DNA of 64,000 nucleotides from Iamia sp038233075 (lineage in GTDB: Bacteria; Actinomycetota; Acidimicrobiia; Acidimicrobiales; Iamiaceae). The first letter of the stretch is position 1. Each line of letters opens with the position of its first letter. The stretch covers positions 1-64,000 of the forward strand of contig JBBSMQ010000016.1 in NCBI GenBank assembly GCA_038233075.1, in the 5' to 3' direction. The notes beneath the pieces were generated by a model. The model was not told the origin of the DNA. It made no database searches and worked only from the letters and a program-made list of their open reading frames with translations. Made by a program: the position numbers and the translations under genes. Of this stretch, positions 54,427 through 63,309 are shown piece after piece.

Positions 54427-55509
54427 ATGACCGATCTGGCCCAGCTCCTGGCTCACCTCGCCGACCGGCGGGGCTCGGACCTCATCGTGAAGGTCGGATC
54501 GGCGCCGCACGTGCGGGTGGATGGCCACCTCCAGGCCACCGAGCTCGATCCCATGGCGTCGGCGGACATCGAGGCCCTCGTGGGCGAGCTGCTCTCGGTG
54601 CAGAAGGCCGAGGAGCTGATCGAGCGGGGAGAGGCCGACGTGGCCCACGGCGTCGCCGGCGTGGGCCGGTTCCGCATCAACGTCTTCCGCCAGCGGGGAT
54701 CGCTCAGCCTCGCGGTGCGTCGGGTGGTCCCCGGGGCGCCCGCCATCGCCGACCTGAACCTGCCGGCTGCAGTCGAGAAGCTGGCCTCCGAGGATGCCGG
54801 CCTCGTCGTCATCGCCGGTCCGGCGGCGTCGGGCAAGACGACCACCGTGGCCGCCTTCCTCGACCATGTGAACGCGACCCGGTCCCGACACATCGTCACC
54901 CTGGAAGATCCCATCGAGGTGCTCCTCTCGGACAAGCAATCACTGGTGAGCCAACGCGAGATCGGCAGCGACTTCCACTCCATGTCCGAGGCCCTGCGAC
55001 GGGTGGGGCGCCAGAACGCGGACGTGATCTTCGTGAGCGACATCGACGACGCGGCAACCGTGGAGGGCGTGGTGTCCGAGGCCCTGTCGGGGCGGCTGGT
55101 CGTGGTGTCCATGCCCGCGCTGTCGGCGGCCGAGACGGTCACCCGACTGGTGGACTTCTACCCGCCCCACCTGCAACGCCAGGCGCGCTACTCGATCTCT
55201 CAGGTGCTGGGCGGCGTGGTCAACCAGCGCCTGCTCGATCGGGCCGACGGCCGAGGCCGCGTTCCTGCGGTCGAGGTGCTGGTCGGCACCCAGAAGGTGT
55301 GCGAGGCCATCGCCGCCGGGGCCGACGAGGCCACCATCGAGGCGCTCATGCGCGAGGGTGAGTACTCGGGCATGCAGACCTTCGACCAGGCCCTCCTCGG
55401 TCTGTACCAGGACACCGTCATCGGCGTCCGCGAGGCGGTGTCCGCCGCCACCCGCCCCGAGGACCTGCGGATCGCCATGCAGCACGCCGGCATGGCCGCC
55501 GCCTACTGA
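54427..55509 (+). CDS. PilT-like twitching ATPase with altered Walker B region
   Basis: A 360-residue secretion-superfamily ATPase. The PilT N-domain (GSDLIVKVGSAPHVRVDGHL), the arginine-rich RFRINVFRQRG, Walker A GPAASGKTTT and the Asp box VTLEDPIEVLL are present. The highly conserved VGEMRDxET of retraction ATPases reads FVSDIDDAATV instead, so the glutamate is gone. His-box equivalent at LVVVSMPALSAAETVTRL also lacks its histidines. ATP turnover may be weak or absent. No other type IV pilus genes are in the window. Confidence 0.75.
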   Translation: MTDLAQLLAHLADRRGSDLIVKVGSAPHVRVDGHLQATELDPMASADIEALVGELLSVQKAEELIERGEADVAHGVAGVGRFRINVFRQRGSLSLAVRRVVPGAPAIADLNLPAAVEKLASEDAGLVVIAGPAASGKTTTVAAFLDHVNATRSRHIVTLEDPIEVLLSDKQSLVSQREIGSDFHSMSEALRRVGRQNADVIFVSDIDDAATVEGVVSEALSGRLVVVSMPALSAAETVTRLVDFYPPHLQRQARYSISQVLGGVVNQRLLDRADGRGRVPAVEVLVGTQKVCEAIAAGADEATIEALMREGEYSGMQTFDQALLGLYQDTVIGVREAVSAATRPEDLRIAMQHAGMAAAY

Positions 55510-55619
55510 TCAGCCGTCCTGGCGCCCGGCTCTCCACCGGGCTCACACGCGGTGGTCGCGTGCACCGAGCTCGGCCCCGAGCGGCGTGCGCGTCCCCAGG
55601 TCCGAGACCTCGGCTCGGG

Positions 55620-56369
55620 TCAGGGTCTCGGACCGGACCACGGGTCACCGCGCGAGGCGGGCTCGGGGGTGGCGTCACCGGCGCGGTGGGTGCCCACGCC
55701 CGCGAGGGACAGGACCGTCCCCATCGCCATCAGCGGGTCGACCTGGCTGATGTCGTCGACCGCCGGGGGGGCGCCCAGCGCCCGCCGGAACGAGCGAGCC
55801 GCCCGAGCCGCCTCGGGACCCGAGAGCTCGGGGTGGAACTGCACGCCGACGACGCGATCGGCCAGACGGAAACCCTGCACGCAGGTGGTGTCGTTGGCCC
55901 ACAGGTGCTCGACCCCATCACCGGCGAGGAACCGCCGGGGCACCTCGTGGGTGTGGGCCGTGCCCACCACCATGTCAGCCGTCCCCAGCTCCTGGCCTCG
56001 GACGGTGGTGGAGCCGGCCTCGCCGCCACCGGGTGAGGGCACGGGGTCCAGGCCCGACACCGCCGCCGCGATCATCTGGGCCCCGAGGCAGATCCCCACC
56101 ACCGAGCAGGAGCCCTCGGCCGCGGCCAGCACCGCTGCGGTGACCGCCCCCAGACGGTCCTCCATGGCGGCGCTGGCCGAGCGCACCGACTCCATGCCTC
56201 CGGAGAACACGTGCAGCACGTCGGGTCGGCCCCGGTGGGCCAGGCCCTCGGCCCCCCAGGGGATGGTGCGGACACCCAGCCCCAGGGCGGTCAGGCGCGC
56301 CGCCACGGGCCCGCCCCAGGTGCCGCCGCGCCACGGTGTGCCACTGCCCTCCCAGATGATGGCGTCCAC
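55620..56369 (-). CDS. Class I glutamine amidotransferase-like protein
   Basis: A 249-residue GATase1 protein: nucleophile Cys in VVGICLGAQMIA, catalytic His/Glu in VGVQFHPELSG, and oxyanion-strand VFSGGMESV. The N-terminus IIWEGSGTPWRGGTWG is typical of stand-alone GMP-synthase-like amidotransferases such as gamma-glutamyl hydrolases. GTG start with GGAGGG upstream. The acceptor is unknown. Confidence 0.8.
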   Translation of the reverse strand: MDAIIWEGSGTPWRGGTWGGPVAARLTALGLGVRTIPWGAEGLAHRGRPDVLHVFSGGMESVRSASAAMEDRLGAVTAAVLAAAEGSCSVVGICLGAQMIAAAVSGLDPVPSPGGGEAGSTTVRGQELGTADMVVGTAHTHEVPRRFLAGDGVEHLWANDTTCVQGFRLADRVVGVQFHPELSGPEAARAARSFRRALGAPPAVDDISQVDPLMAMGTVLSLAGVGTHRAGDATPEPASRGDPWSGPRP

Positions 56370-56585
56370 GCATCCCTCCTCTCACGGTCGGCCAGCGGGG
56401 ATCGCCGGCGGGGTTGTGATGAGGATGCGCCCTCGGGGGGCGCAGTGGGTTTCGTGCGTGTGAACCCCGTCGATCGGTCCCGTGTCGATCAGCCATCGGT
56501 CGTATGACGACCGACCCCGAGGCCTATCCGGCCCTCCCGGCCACCCTTGTCAGGAAGGGGCGAGGGCCGGCACCGGGCGCGCCAG

Positions 56586-56591
56586 TAGCGT
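56586..56591 (+). promoter_or_regulatory. -10 hexamer TAGCGT before pcnA
   Basis: Six bases before the GTG at 56598; leaderless type. Confidence 0.55.
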
Positions 56592-56597
56592 GAGCGG

Positions 56598-58007
56598 GTG
56601 ACCCCGGACCGCTTCCAGGCGACCCTCGACGAGGTGGCGCCCGTGGCCGACGCCTTCGTCGCCGCCGGGCACCGGATCTACCTGGTCGGCGGCATCGTCC
56701 GCGACCACTTCGTGGGCCGCGAGCTGGGGCCCGACGGCGACATCGACCTCACCACCGACGCCCGCCCCGACGAGATCCTCGCCGTGGTCCGCCCCCTCGC
56801 CGACGCGGTGTGGGAGCAGGGCGCCCGCTTCGGCACCATCGGGTGCCTCGTCGCCGGGCGCGAGTACGAGATCACCACCCACCGGGCCGAGGCCTACGCC
56901 TCTGACAGCCGCAAGCCCCTCGTCTCCTACGCCGACGCGGTGGAGGCCGACCTGGCCCGCCGCGACTTCACCGTCAACGCCATGGCGTTGGAGGTGCCCG
57001 AGCCTCGGCTGGTCGACCCCCACGGCGGCACCGCCGACCTGGCGGCCGGACGGTTGCGGACGCCTCTCGCCCCCGAGGAGTCCTTCTCCGACGACCCGCT
57101 CCGGATGATGCGTGCCGCCCGGTTCATCGCCGGCTACGGCCTGATCCCCGACGACGGCCTGGTGGCCGCGGTGACCACCATGGCCGGCCGGATGGACATC
57201 GTCTCCGCCGAGCGCATCCGCGACGAGCTCGACAAGCTGGTCGTGGTCGATGACCCCGCCGCCGGGCTGTGGTTCCTCGTCGAGACGGGCCTGGCCGAGC
57301 AGTTCCTGCCCGAGCTGCCGGCCATGCGCCTGGAGATGGACCCCATCCACCGCCACAAGGACGTTCTGGCCCACTCCATCGCCGTGGTCGGCAAGGTCCG
57401 TGCCCGCACCGACGAGGGCGCGCCCAACCGCATCACCCGCCTGGCCGCGCTGTTCCACGACGTGGGCAAGCCCAAGACCCGCTCCTTCACCAAGGGCAAG
57501 GGAGTGAGCTTCCACCACCACGAGGTGGTCGGGGCGCGGATGACCCGCGAGCGCCTGGGTGCTCTGCGGTACTCCAAGGAGGACACCGCGGCGGTGACCT
57601 CGCTGGTGAACCTGCATCTGCGGTTCCACACCTACCGTCTGGGCTGGACCGACTCGGCCGTGCGGCGCTTCGTGCGCGACGCCGGCCCCCTGCTGGACGA
57701 GCTCATCGAGCTCACCCGCTGCGACTGCACCACCCGCAACCAGCGCAAGGCCCAGACCCTGGCCCGGCGCATGGACGAGCTGGAGGCCCGCATCGCCGAG
57801 CTGAAGGCAGCCGAGGAGCTCGGCTCGCTGCGACCCGACCTCGACGGCCAGGCCGTCATGGAGCGCCTCGGCGTCGACCCCGGCCCGGTGGTGGGCCGGG
57901 CCCTCTCGTTCCTCATGGACCTGCGCCTGGAGGAAGGCCCCCTGGGCGAGGAGGAGGCCGGCCGCCGCCTCGACGCCTGGTGGGCCGCCCAGCCCCTCGA
58001 CGGCTGA
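56598..58007 (+). CDS. pcnA: CCA-adding tRNA nucleotidyltransferase / poly(A) polymerase family
   Basis: A 469-residue class II nucleotidyltransferase. GG motif and DxD: YLVGGIVRDHFVGRE then DGDIDLTTDA; RRDFTVNAMAL; DDPLRMMRAARF; and a C-terminal HD domain (LAALFHDVGKPKTRS). It repairs or adds CCA to tRNAs; the tRNA-Ile here lacks an encoded CCA, consistent with need. GTG start with no ribosome binding site. The position two steps beyond DUF6049 matches PcnA (Rv3907c). Confidence 0.92.
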   Translation: MTPDRFQATLDEVAPVADAFVAAGHRIYLVGGIVRDHFVGRELGPDGDIDLTTDARPDEILAVVRPLADAVWEQGARFGTIGCLVAGREYEITTHRAEAYASDSRKPLVSYADAVEADLARRDFTVNAMALEVPEPRLVDPHGGTADLAAGRLRTPLAPEESFSDDPLRMMRAARFIAGYGLIPDDGLVAAVTTMAGRMDIVSAERIRDELDKLVVVDDPAAGLWFLVETGLAEQFLPELPAMRLEMDPIHRHKDVLAHSIAVVGKVRARTDEGAPNRITRLAALFHDVGKPKTRSFTKGKGVSFHHHEVVGARMTRERLGALRYSKEDTAAVTSLVNLHLRFHTYRLGWTDSAVRRFVRDAGPLLDELIELTRCDCTTRNQRKAQTLARRMDELEARIAELKAAEELGSLRPDLDGQAVMERLGVDPGPVVGRALSFLMDLRLEEGPLGEEEAGRRLDAWWAAQPLDG

Positions 58008-58013
58008 CGCCGC

Positions 58014-58122
58014 AGCTTTGGACGGGACGCCACCGCATGTGGCGCCCTTCCGTCCAACGTTGGGGAGGCACCGCCGAGCTTGGACGGACTCGGCCGCATG
58101 TGGCGCCCTTCCGTCCAAAGCT
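58014..58122. repeat. Double palindromic repeat after pcnA
   Basis: Two units, 58018-58057 and 58080-58118, each begin TTGGACGG and end CCGTCCAA and share CCGCATGTGGCGCCCTTCCG. The outer ends (AGCTTTGGAC and GTCCAAAGCT) also pair, so the whole 109 bases can form one large or two small hairpins. It lies between two same-strand genes. A degenerate copy is at 37.7 kb. Confidence 0.8.
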
Positions 58123-58195
58123 GAGGTCCCCGGGTGCCGATCGAGGGACCGTGCCATGATCGGACCGCAGGCGACGCGACCAGGGACGTGCAGAC

Positions 58196-59596
58196 ATGGC
58201 CGACACCACCACCCGGAGCACCACCGACGAGCTCCTGGACGCACTGATCAAGGTCGTCGGTGACGGCCCGGTGGCCACCGGCGACGCCATCGCCGAGGAC
58301 GACACCCACGACGAAGCCCTCACCGTCGCGCCCGTGATCCCCCTGGCCGTGGTCCGGCCCCGCTCCACCACCGAGGTGGCCGAGGTCCTGCACCGGGCCG
58401 ACGAGGCCCGGGTCCCGGTCACCGCCCGGGGCTCGGGCACGGGCCTCTCGGGTGCCGCCGTGCCGGTCGAGGGGGGTCTGGTCGTCGCCTTCGACGCCAT
58501 GGCCGAGATCCTCGAGATCGACACCGAGAACCACATGGCCGTCGTGCAGCCCGGCGTCACCCTGGCCCAGCTCAACGAAGCCCTCGCCCCCCACGGCCTC
58601 GTGTACCCCGTCTTCCCGGGCGAGAGCAGCGGCAGCCTGGGCGGCAACGTGGCCACCAACGCCGGGGGCATGCGGGCCGTCAAGTACGGGGTGACCCGCA
58701 ACCAGGTGCTGGGCGTGGAGCTGGTGCTCCCGTCCGGTGAGGTCCTCCGCGCCGGCGGCAAGGTGGTGAAGGCCACCTCCGGCTACGACCTCACCCAGCT
58801 GGTCATCGGCTCGGAGGGCACCCTCGGTCTCGTCACCGAGGTCACCGTCCGGCTCCACCCCCGCCTGGAGCACTCGGCCACCGTGCTCGCCCCGTTCGCC
58901 ACCCTCGACGAGGTCACCGCCGTGGTCCCTGAGGTGGTGCGCAGCGGCGTCGGGCCCATGATCGTCGAGTACATCGACCTCATCACCATGGGCGCGGCCA
59001 CGGCCTACGTCGGGCTCGACCTGGGCATCCCGGCGGAGATCAAGGACACCGCCCTGGCCTACCTGGTCATCGTGGTCGAGGCCCGCACCGCCGAGCGGGT
59101 CGAGGAGGATGTGGCGCTGGTGGCCGAGATGATGGGCACCGCCGGGGCCATGGACGTCTTCGTGCTCCCCTCCAACGCCGGCGCCGCCTTGATCGACGCC
59201 CGCGAGAAGGCGTTCTGGGTAGCCAAGGCCAACGGCGCCGACGACATCCTCGACGTGGTGGTGCCCCGGGCCTCGATCCCCGCCTACCTGGCCCGGGTGA
59301 GCGAGATCGCCTCCGGGTCCGGCTCCTGGATCGCCGGGTGCGGCCACGCCGGCGACGGCAACGTCCACCTCTCGGTGTTCCAGGCCGACCCCGACGTGCG
59401 CCGGGACGTGCTGCGCGACGTGTTCCGGGCCGGGCTCGACGTCGGCGGCGCCATCAGCGGAGAGCACGGGATCGGCACCGAGAAGCAGCACCTCTTCCTG
59501 GAGCTCACCGACCCGGCCACGGTGGCGCTGATGCGGCGCATCAAGGCCGCCTTCGACCCGCACGGGACGCTGAACCCCGGAACCCTGCTCGACTGA
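58196..59596 (+). CDS. FAD-binding oxidase, glycolate oxidase GlcD-like
   Basis: A 466-residue flavoprotein of the FAD_binding_4/FAD-oxidase_C type. FAD site motifs are VPVTARGSGTGLSGAAVP, GESSGSLGGNVATNAGGMRA and IGSEGTLGLVTEVTVRLHP; the C-terminal domain has GCGHAGDGNVHLSVF (metal/substrate) and GAISGEHGIGTEKQ. Such enzymes oxidise glycolate, D-lactate or related 2-hydroxyacids to 2-ketoacids. A ThDP enzyme gene starts 21 bases downstream, so a linked pathway is likely. Confidence 0.88.
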   Translation: MADTTTRSTTDELLDALIKVVGDGPVATGDAIAEDDTHDEALTVAPVIPLAVVRPRSTTEVAEVLHRADEARVPVTARGSGTGLSGAAVPVEGGLVVAFDAMAEILEIDTENHMAVVQPGVTLAQLNEALAPHGLVYPVFPGESSGSLGGNVATNAGGMRAVKYGVTRNQVLGVELVLPSGEVLRAGGKVVKATSGYDLTQLVIGSEGTLGLVTEVTVRLHPRLEHSATVLAPFATLDEVTAVVPEVVRSGVGPMIVEYIDLITMGAATAYVGLDLGIPAEIKDTALAYLVIVVEARTAERVEEDVALVAEMMGTAGAMDVFVLPSNAGAALIDAREKAFWVAKANGADDILDVVVPRASIPAYLARVSEIASGSGSWIAGCGHAGDGNVHLSVFQADPDVRRDVLRDVFRAGLDVGGAISGEHGIGTEKQHLFLELTDPATVALMRRIKAAFDPHGTLNPGTLLD

Positions 59597-59617
59597 CCGC
59601 AACGTCCTGGAGGACCA

Positions 59618-61174
59618 ATGAACGGCGCCCACGCGCTCATCCGCACCCTCGTCTCTTGTGGCGTCGACGTGTGCTTCACCAACCCGGGGACCTCGGAGAT
59701 GCACTTCGTTGCCGCCCTGGACGACGTGCCCGAGATGCGGGGCGTGCTGGGTCTGTTCGAGGGCGTGGTCACCGGCGCGGCCGACGGCTACGCGCGCATC
59801 GCGGGCAAGCCCGCGGCCACCCTCCTGCACCTCGGTCCCGGCCTCGGCAACGGCTGGGCCAACCTCCACAACGCCCGCCGGGCCAAGGTCCCGGTGCTTA
59901 ACATCGTCGGCGACCACGCCCTGCCCCACAAGCCGCTCGACGCCCCTCTGGAGAGCGACATCGAGGCCATCGCCGGTGCGGTGTCGGGCTGGGTCCGCAC
60001 CTCGGGGGCGAGTGAGGACGTGGCCCAGGACGCAGCCGAGGCGGTGCGAGCCGCCATGGGCCCGCCCGGGCAGGTCGCGACCCTCATCCTCCCGGCCGAC
60101 GTGTCGTGGTCCGAGGCCCGGGGCCCGGCCGAGCCCGTGGCCGCGCCGACCGTTGAGACCCCCGACGCCGAGGCCGTCGACACCCTGGCCAAGGTCCTCA
60201 GCGGCGACGACAAGGCCATGCTGCTGGTGGGCGGCCGCGTGGTGGCCAGCGAGGCGGGCCTGGTCGCCGCCGCGCGCGTCGGGGCGGTCACCGGGGTCAC
60301 GCTGATGTGCGAGACGTTCCCGACCCGCCTGGCCCGCGGCGCCGGCCTGCCCGCCATCGAGCGGCTGGCCTACCTGGCCGAGTTCGCCGAGATGCAGCTG
60401 AGCGACGTCCGCCACCTGGTGGTGGCCGACACCAGGGCGCCGGTGTCGTTCTTCGCCTACCCCGACAAGCCCAGCGTGCTCACCCCCGACGGTTGTGAGG
60501 TCCACGAGGTGGGCGGCCCCGGCATCGACCCGGTGGCGGCCCTGGAGGCCCTGGCCGACGCCCTGGACGCCCCCACCGAGGTAACCCGGGCCGAGGCGTC
60601 GCGCCCCGCCGCCCCCACCGGTGACCTGACGGCGCAGACCATGGCCGAGGCCCTCGGCCACCTCCTGCCCGAGGGTGCCATCGTGGCCGACGAGGGCAAC
60701 ACCGGCGGGCTGTTCGTGGCCGGGGCCACCGCCGGCTGCCCTCGCCACGACTGGCTCACCCTCACCGGCGGGGCCATCGGGCTGGGGATGCCGCGCGCCA
60801 CAGGAGCGGCGGTGGCCGCCCCCGACCGCAAGGTCGTGTGCCTCGAGGCCGACGGTTCGGCCATGTACACGCTCCAGGCGCTGTGGACCCAGGCCCGCGA
60901 GGTCCTGGATGTGACCACCATCATCCTGAACAACGGGTCCTACGCCATCTTGAACCTGGAGCTGGCCCGGGTGGGCGCCGAGGACCCCGGACCCACCGCT
61001 CTGTCGATGCTTGACCTCAGCCAGCCCGACCTGGACTTCTGCGCCCTGGCCCAGGGCATGGGCGTGCCCGCCGAGCGGGCCACCGACGCCGAGGGCTTCG
61101 CCGCCGCCCTGGAGCGAGCCCTGGCCGTGCCCGGCCCGGCCCTGGTCGAGGCCGTGATCCCCGCCTCCCTCTAG
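59618..61174 (+). CDS. Thiamine-diphosphate enzyme of the acetolactate synthase / benzoylformate decarboxylase type
   Basis: A 518-residue ThDP enzyme. The N-terminal Pyr domain carries the catalytic glutamate in GLFEGVVTGAADGYAR; the C-terminal PP domain has LTGGAIGLGMPRATGAA and the Mg site EADGSAMYTLQALWTQ...ILNNGSYAI (ADGS for GDGS). No FAD-binding middle-domain signature. It should cleave a 2-ketoacid. It follows the FAD oxidase by 21 bases with GGAGGA before the ATG, so the pair probably oxidises a 2-hydroxyacid and then decarboxylates or condenses the ketoacid. Confidence 0.85.
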   Translation: MNGAHALIRTLVSCGVDVCFTNPGTSEMHFVAALDDVPEMRGVLGLFEGVVTGAADGYARIAGKPAATLLHLGPGLGNGWANLHNARRAKVPVLNIVGDHALPHKPLDAPLESDIEAIAGAVSGWVRTSGASEDVAQDAAEAVRAAMGPPGQVATLILPADVSWSEARGPAEPVAAPTVETPDAEAVDTLAKVLSGDDKAMLLVGGRVVASEAGLVAAARVGAVTGVTLMCETFPTRLARGAGLPAIERLAYLAEFAEMQLSDVRHLVVADTRAPVSFFAYPDKPSVLTPDGCEVHEVGGPGIDPVAALEALADALDAPTEVTRAEASRPAAPTGDLTAQTMAEALGHLLPEGAIVADEGNTGGLFVAGATAGCPRHDWLTLTGGAIGLGMPRATGAAVAAPDRKVVCLEADGSAMYTLQALWTQAREVLDVTTIILNNGSYAILNLELARVGAEDPGPTALSMLDLSQPDLDFCALAQGMGVPAERATDAEGFAAALERALAVPGPALVEAVIPASL

Positions 61175-61192
61175 CCGGTCTCGCGATGACGC

Positions 61193-61215
61193 CGTGGTAT
61201 CACGGGCGGTATCAT
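61193..61215 (+). promoter_or_regulatory. Toxin-antitoxin promoter with direct-repeat operator
   Basis: GGTATCA occurs twice 13 bases apart just before the antitoxin start; the second copy contains TATCAT (61210-61215), 6 bases before the ATG. The repeats are plausible autorepressor sites for the ribbon-helix-helix antitoxin. Confidence 0.45.
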
Positions 61216-61221
61216 CCGATC

Positions 61222-61425
61222 ATGGCTATGACGCTGCGATTGACCGATGACGAAGCTGAGGCGCTGCGCCGGATGGCGGCGCGGGAAGACCGCTCCATGC
61301 AGGAGATCGCTCGGGAGGCGATCCGGGAGCACGTCGTGCGGTCCAGCCGGCGGGACCTCATCGATGCCGTCGTCGACGACACGCTGGTCCGCTACGCCGA
61401 TGCGCTCGACCGCCTGGCTCGGTGA
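61222..61425 (+). CDS. Ribbon-helix-helix antitoxin
   Basis: A 67-residue protein MAMTLRLTDDEAEALRRMAA then REDRSMQEIAREAIREHV, the ribbon-helix-helix pattern of CopG/Phd-partner antitoxins, with an acidic C-terminal toxin-binding tail. The ATG at 61222 is chosen because the promoter box lies 6 bases upstream. Its TGA overlaps the GTG of the Doc-like toxin gene. Confidence 0.75.
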   Translation: MAMTLRLTDDEAEALRRMAAREDRSMQEIAREAIREHVVRSSRRDLIDAVVDDTLVRYADALDRLAR

Positions 61426-61806
61426 TCTTCCTCACGGCCGACGAGGTGCTCCACATCGCGACCCGGGTGCTCGGGAGCGCACCGGGTGTGTGTGACATGG
61501 GCCTCATCGAGTCCGCCGTGGCGACCGCAGGCCAGCGCCTTCGGTCAGGATGCCTATCCGACCATCCACCACCAGGCCGCCGCCCTGCTGCACTCGCTGG
61601 TGCAGAACCACGCCCTGGTCGACGGCAACAAGCGCCTGGGTCTGGCGGGGGTGATCGCCTTCTACGGCGTCAACGGATGGCGGTTCGAGGCCACCAACGA
61701 CCAGGCGTACGACCTCGTCCTCGCCACCGCCACCGGGGGCATCACGGAGGTGGAAGAGCTCGCCCAACGGCTACGTGCGCTCGTGTCCGACGTCCATGAC
61801 GGGTAA
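61422..61806 (+). pseudogene. doc: Doc-type toxin, frameshifted
   Basis: Begins IFLTADEVLHIATRVLGSAP then GVCDMGLIESAVA at GTG 61422. At about 61524 the frame changes by one base; the next frame continues PQASAFGQDAYPTIHHQAAA, LLHSLVQNHALVDGNKRLG (the Doc/Fic HxxxDGNKR motif) and ends at 61806. One extra A, or two lost bases, at GCG-A-CCG explains the break. The unshifted frame would give nonsense. Intact Doc phosphorylates EF-Tu. Either an inactivated toxin or a sequencing error. Confidence 0.75.
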
Positions 61807-61826
61807 CCATCGGTCGTCACCGGGAC

Positions 61827-62597
61827 TCAGACGCCCTGCTTGCGGGCCCGGATGACGAGGGTCGGCGGCACCCAGTCCATGGGCTCGACCCACGCCCCGG
61901 CCGCGACCTGGTCGCGACGGGCAGCCGGCTCCAGCAGGTGGTCGATGAGGAAGTTGGCCCGGACCAGCGAGGTGACGAGCGACGACGTGGTGCGGGGCAG
62001 GTCGGTGACCCTGTCGGTGCCCCGGTCGACCTGGTAGGGGGTGTCGTCGTGGTAGCGGCGACGGAGCACTGGCGGGGAGTCGGTCGACGCCTCCAGGCCC
62101 TCGGGGCCGGCCACGAACATGGTGAACATCGGGTGAGGTAGCGAGAACACGAGGGGCGCCTCCTGCTTGAGCACCCGGTGCACCTGGCGGAACACCCTGT
62201 CCAGGTCGGCCACCTCCGCCAGGGCATAGGCGGAGTAGACGACGTCGATGCCGTCGGCCCGCACGAAGGCCAGCTCCGCCGGGTCCGCCTGCTGGAGCTC
62301 GAGGCGCACCCCGGCGTCCTCGGCGGCCTGGCGGGCCAGCTCCAGCTGGGCGGCCGACGGGTCGACCGCGATCACCTGGGCCCCGGCCCGGGCGAAGGCC
62401 CCCGAGGCGTGGCCGGCGCCGCACCCGAGATCGACGATCCGCCGGCCCTCCAGGTGACCCAGCAGACGCAGCTGGGACTCGTCGGGGATGCCCGGGCCGT
62501 AGGTGGCGATCTCGGTGGACCGGCCGCGGCCGTCGGGCCCGGCCGCGGTGTACCGCGACCATTCCGTCGGGGTGGCACCAGAGGGGGCGTCGGACAT
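61827..62597 (-). CDS. Class I SAM-dependent methyltransferase
   Basis: A 256-residue methyltransferase. Motif I IVDLGCGAGHASGAFARAG, the acidic VIAVDPS, motif IV DGIDVVYSAYALAEVADLD and SLPHPMF post-motif follow the UbiE/Methyltransf_11 pattern. The substrate is unknown. The start at 62597 gives a full N-terminal cap helix (EWSRYTAAGPDGRG). Confidence 0.85.
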   Translation of the reverse strand: MSDAPSGATPTEWSRYTAAGPDGRGRSTEIATYGPGIPDESQLRLLGHLEGRRIVDLGCGAGHASGAFARAGAQVIAVDPSAAQLELARQAAEDAGVRLELQQADPAELAFVRADGIDVVYSAYALAEVADLDRVFRQVHRVLKQEAPLVFSLPHPMFTMFVAGPEGLEASTDSPPVLRRRYHDDTPYQVDRGTDRVTDLPRTTSSLVTSLVRANFLIDHLLEPAARRDQVAAGAWVEPMDWVPPTLVIRARKQGV

Positions 62598-62721
62598 GAC
62601 CCGAGTCTCGCGACGGGCCCGGCGCCGGGCGCGGATGGCGCCCTCGCCCGGCTGGCCGGCCTCGCCGCCCGCACCGGCCGCACCGGCCGCCCGGCTCCAG
62701 CACGAGACCGATGACCGCCGC

Positions 62722-62727
62722 TAGCCT
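62722..62727 (+). promoter_or_regulatory. -10 hexamer TAGCCT before the DUF5318 gene
   Basis: Seven bases before the GTG at 62735; leaderless type. Confidence 0.45.
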
Positions 62728-62734
62728 CACGGCC

Positions 62735-63148
62735 GTGCCCTTTTATCCCGACGAGATGCGGGGCGCCCGGTCTGGTGGTCAGATCGACTACCGCCTGGCC
62801 CGGCGTCACCTGATCGCCGAACACCGGCGCGGTCGCCTGGCCCGCAACGACGTGTGCGATGCCCACCCCGAGCTCATCCGGGCCGCCCGCGAGGTGGGCG
62901 AGGTGACCGGGACGGACTGCCCGATCTGTGAGGAGCACAAGCTGGTGCTGGTCAGCTACGTCTTCGGCCCCCGCCTCCCCGCCTTCGGTCGCTGCATCAC
63001 CACCGGCTCGGAGCTGGCCGCGTTCAACCGCCGGGCCGGCACCTACACCTGCTACGTCGTCGAGGTGTGCCCGGAGTGCGGGTGGAACCACCTGGCCCGC
63101 ACCTGGGCGCTGGGTCGAGGCGACGCCACCCGTCGCGCCGCCACCTGA
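62735..63148 (+). CDS. DUF5318 zinc-ribbon-like protein
   Basis: A 137-residue protein with two cysteine pairs (CPIC and CPEC) spaced as in a zinc ribbon, a basic helix DYRLARRHLIAEHRRGRLAR, and a VFGPRLPAFGRCIT segment. The family (mycobacterial Rv0049) is encoded directly before the penicillin-binding protein ponA1, as here. Function unknown. GTG 62735 is preferred over ATG 62711 because the promoter box lies between the two. Confidence 0.8.
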   Translation: MPFYPDEMRGARSGGQIDYRLARRHLIAEHRRGRLARNDVCDAHPELIRAAREVGEVTGTDCPICEEHKLVLVSYVFGPRLPAFGRCITTGSELAAFNRRAGTYTCYVVEVCPECGWNHLARTWALGRGDATRRAAT

Positions 63149-63309
63149 GGCCTCGAGTCACCCGGTCATCGCCCGCCTGGTCATCGCCCGACCGTCACCG
63201 CTCGACGGGCGGTGGCTCTGGCTCCGGTAGCGTGTCAGGCCGTCGCCGTCGTCATGGACGACAGGCCGTCGCGCGGTGGCGGCCTCCGGGCCGGCGGCCT
63301 CCTCCTCCC

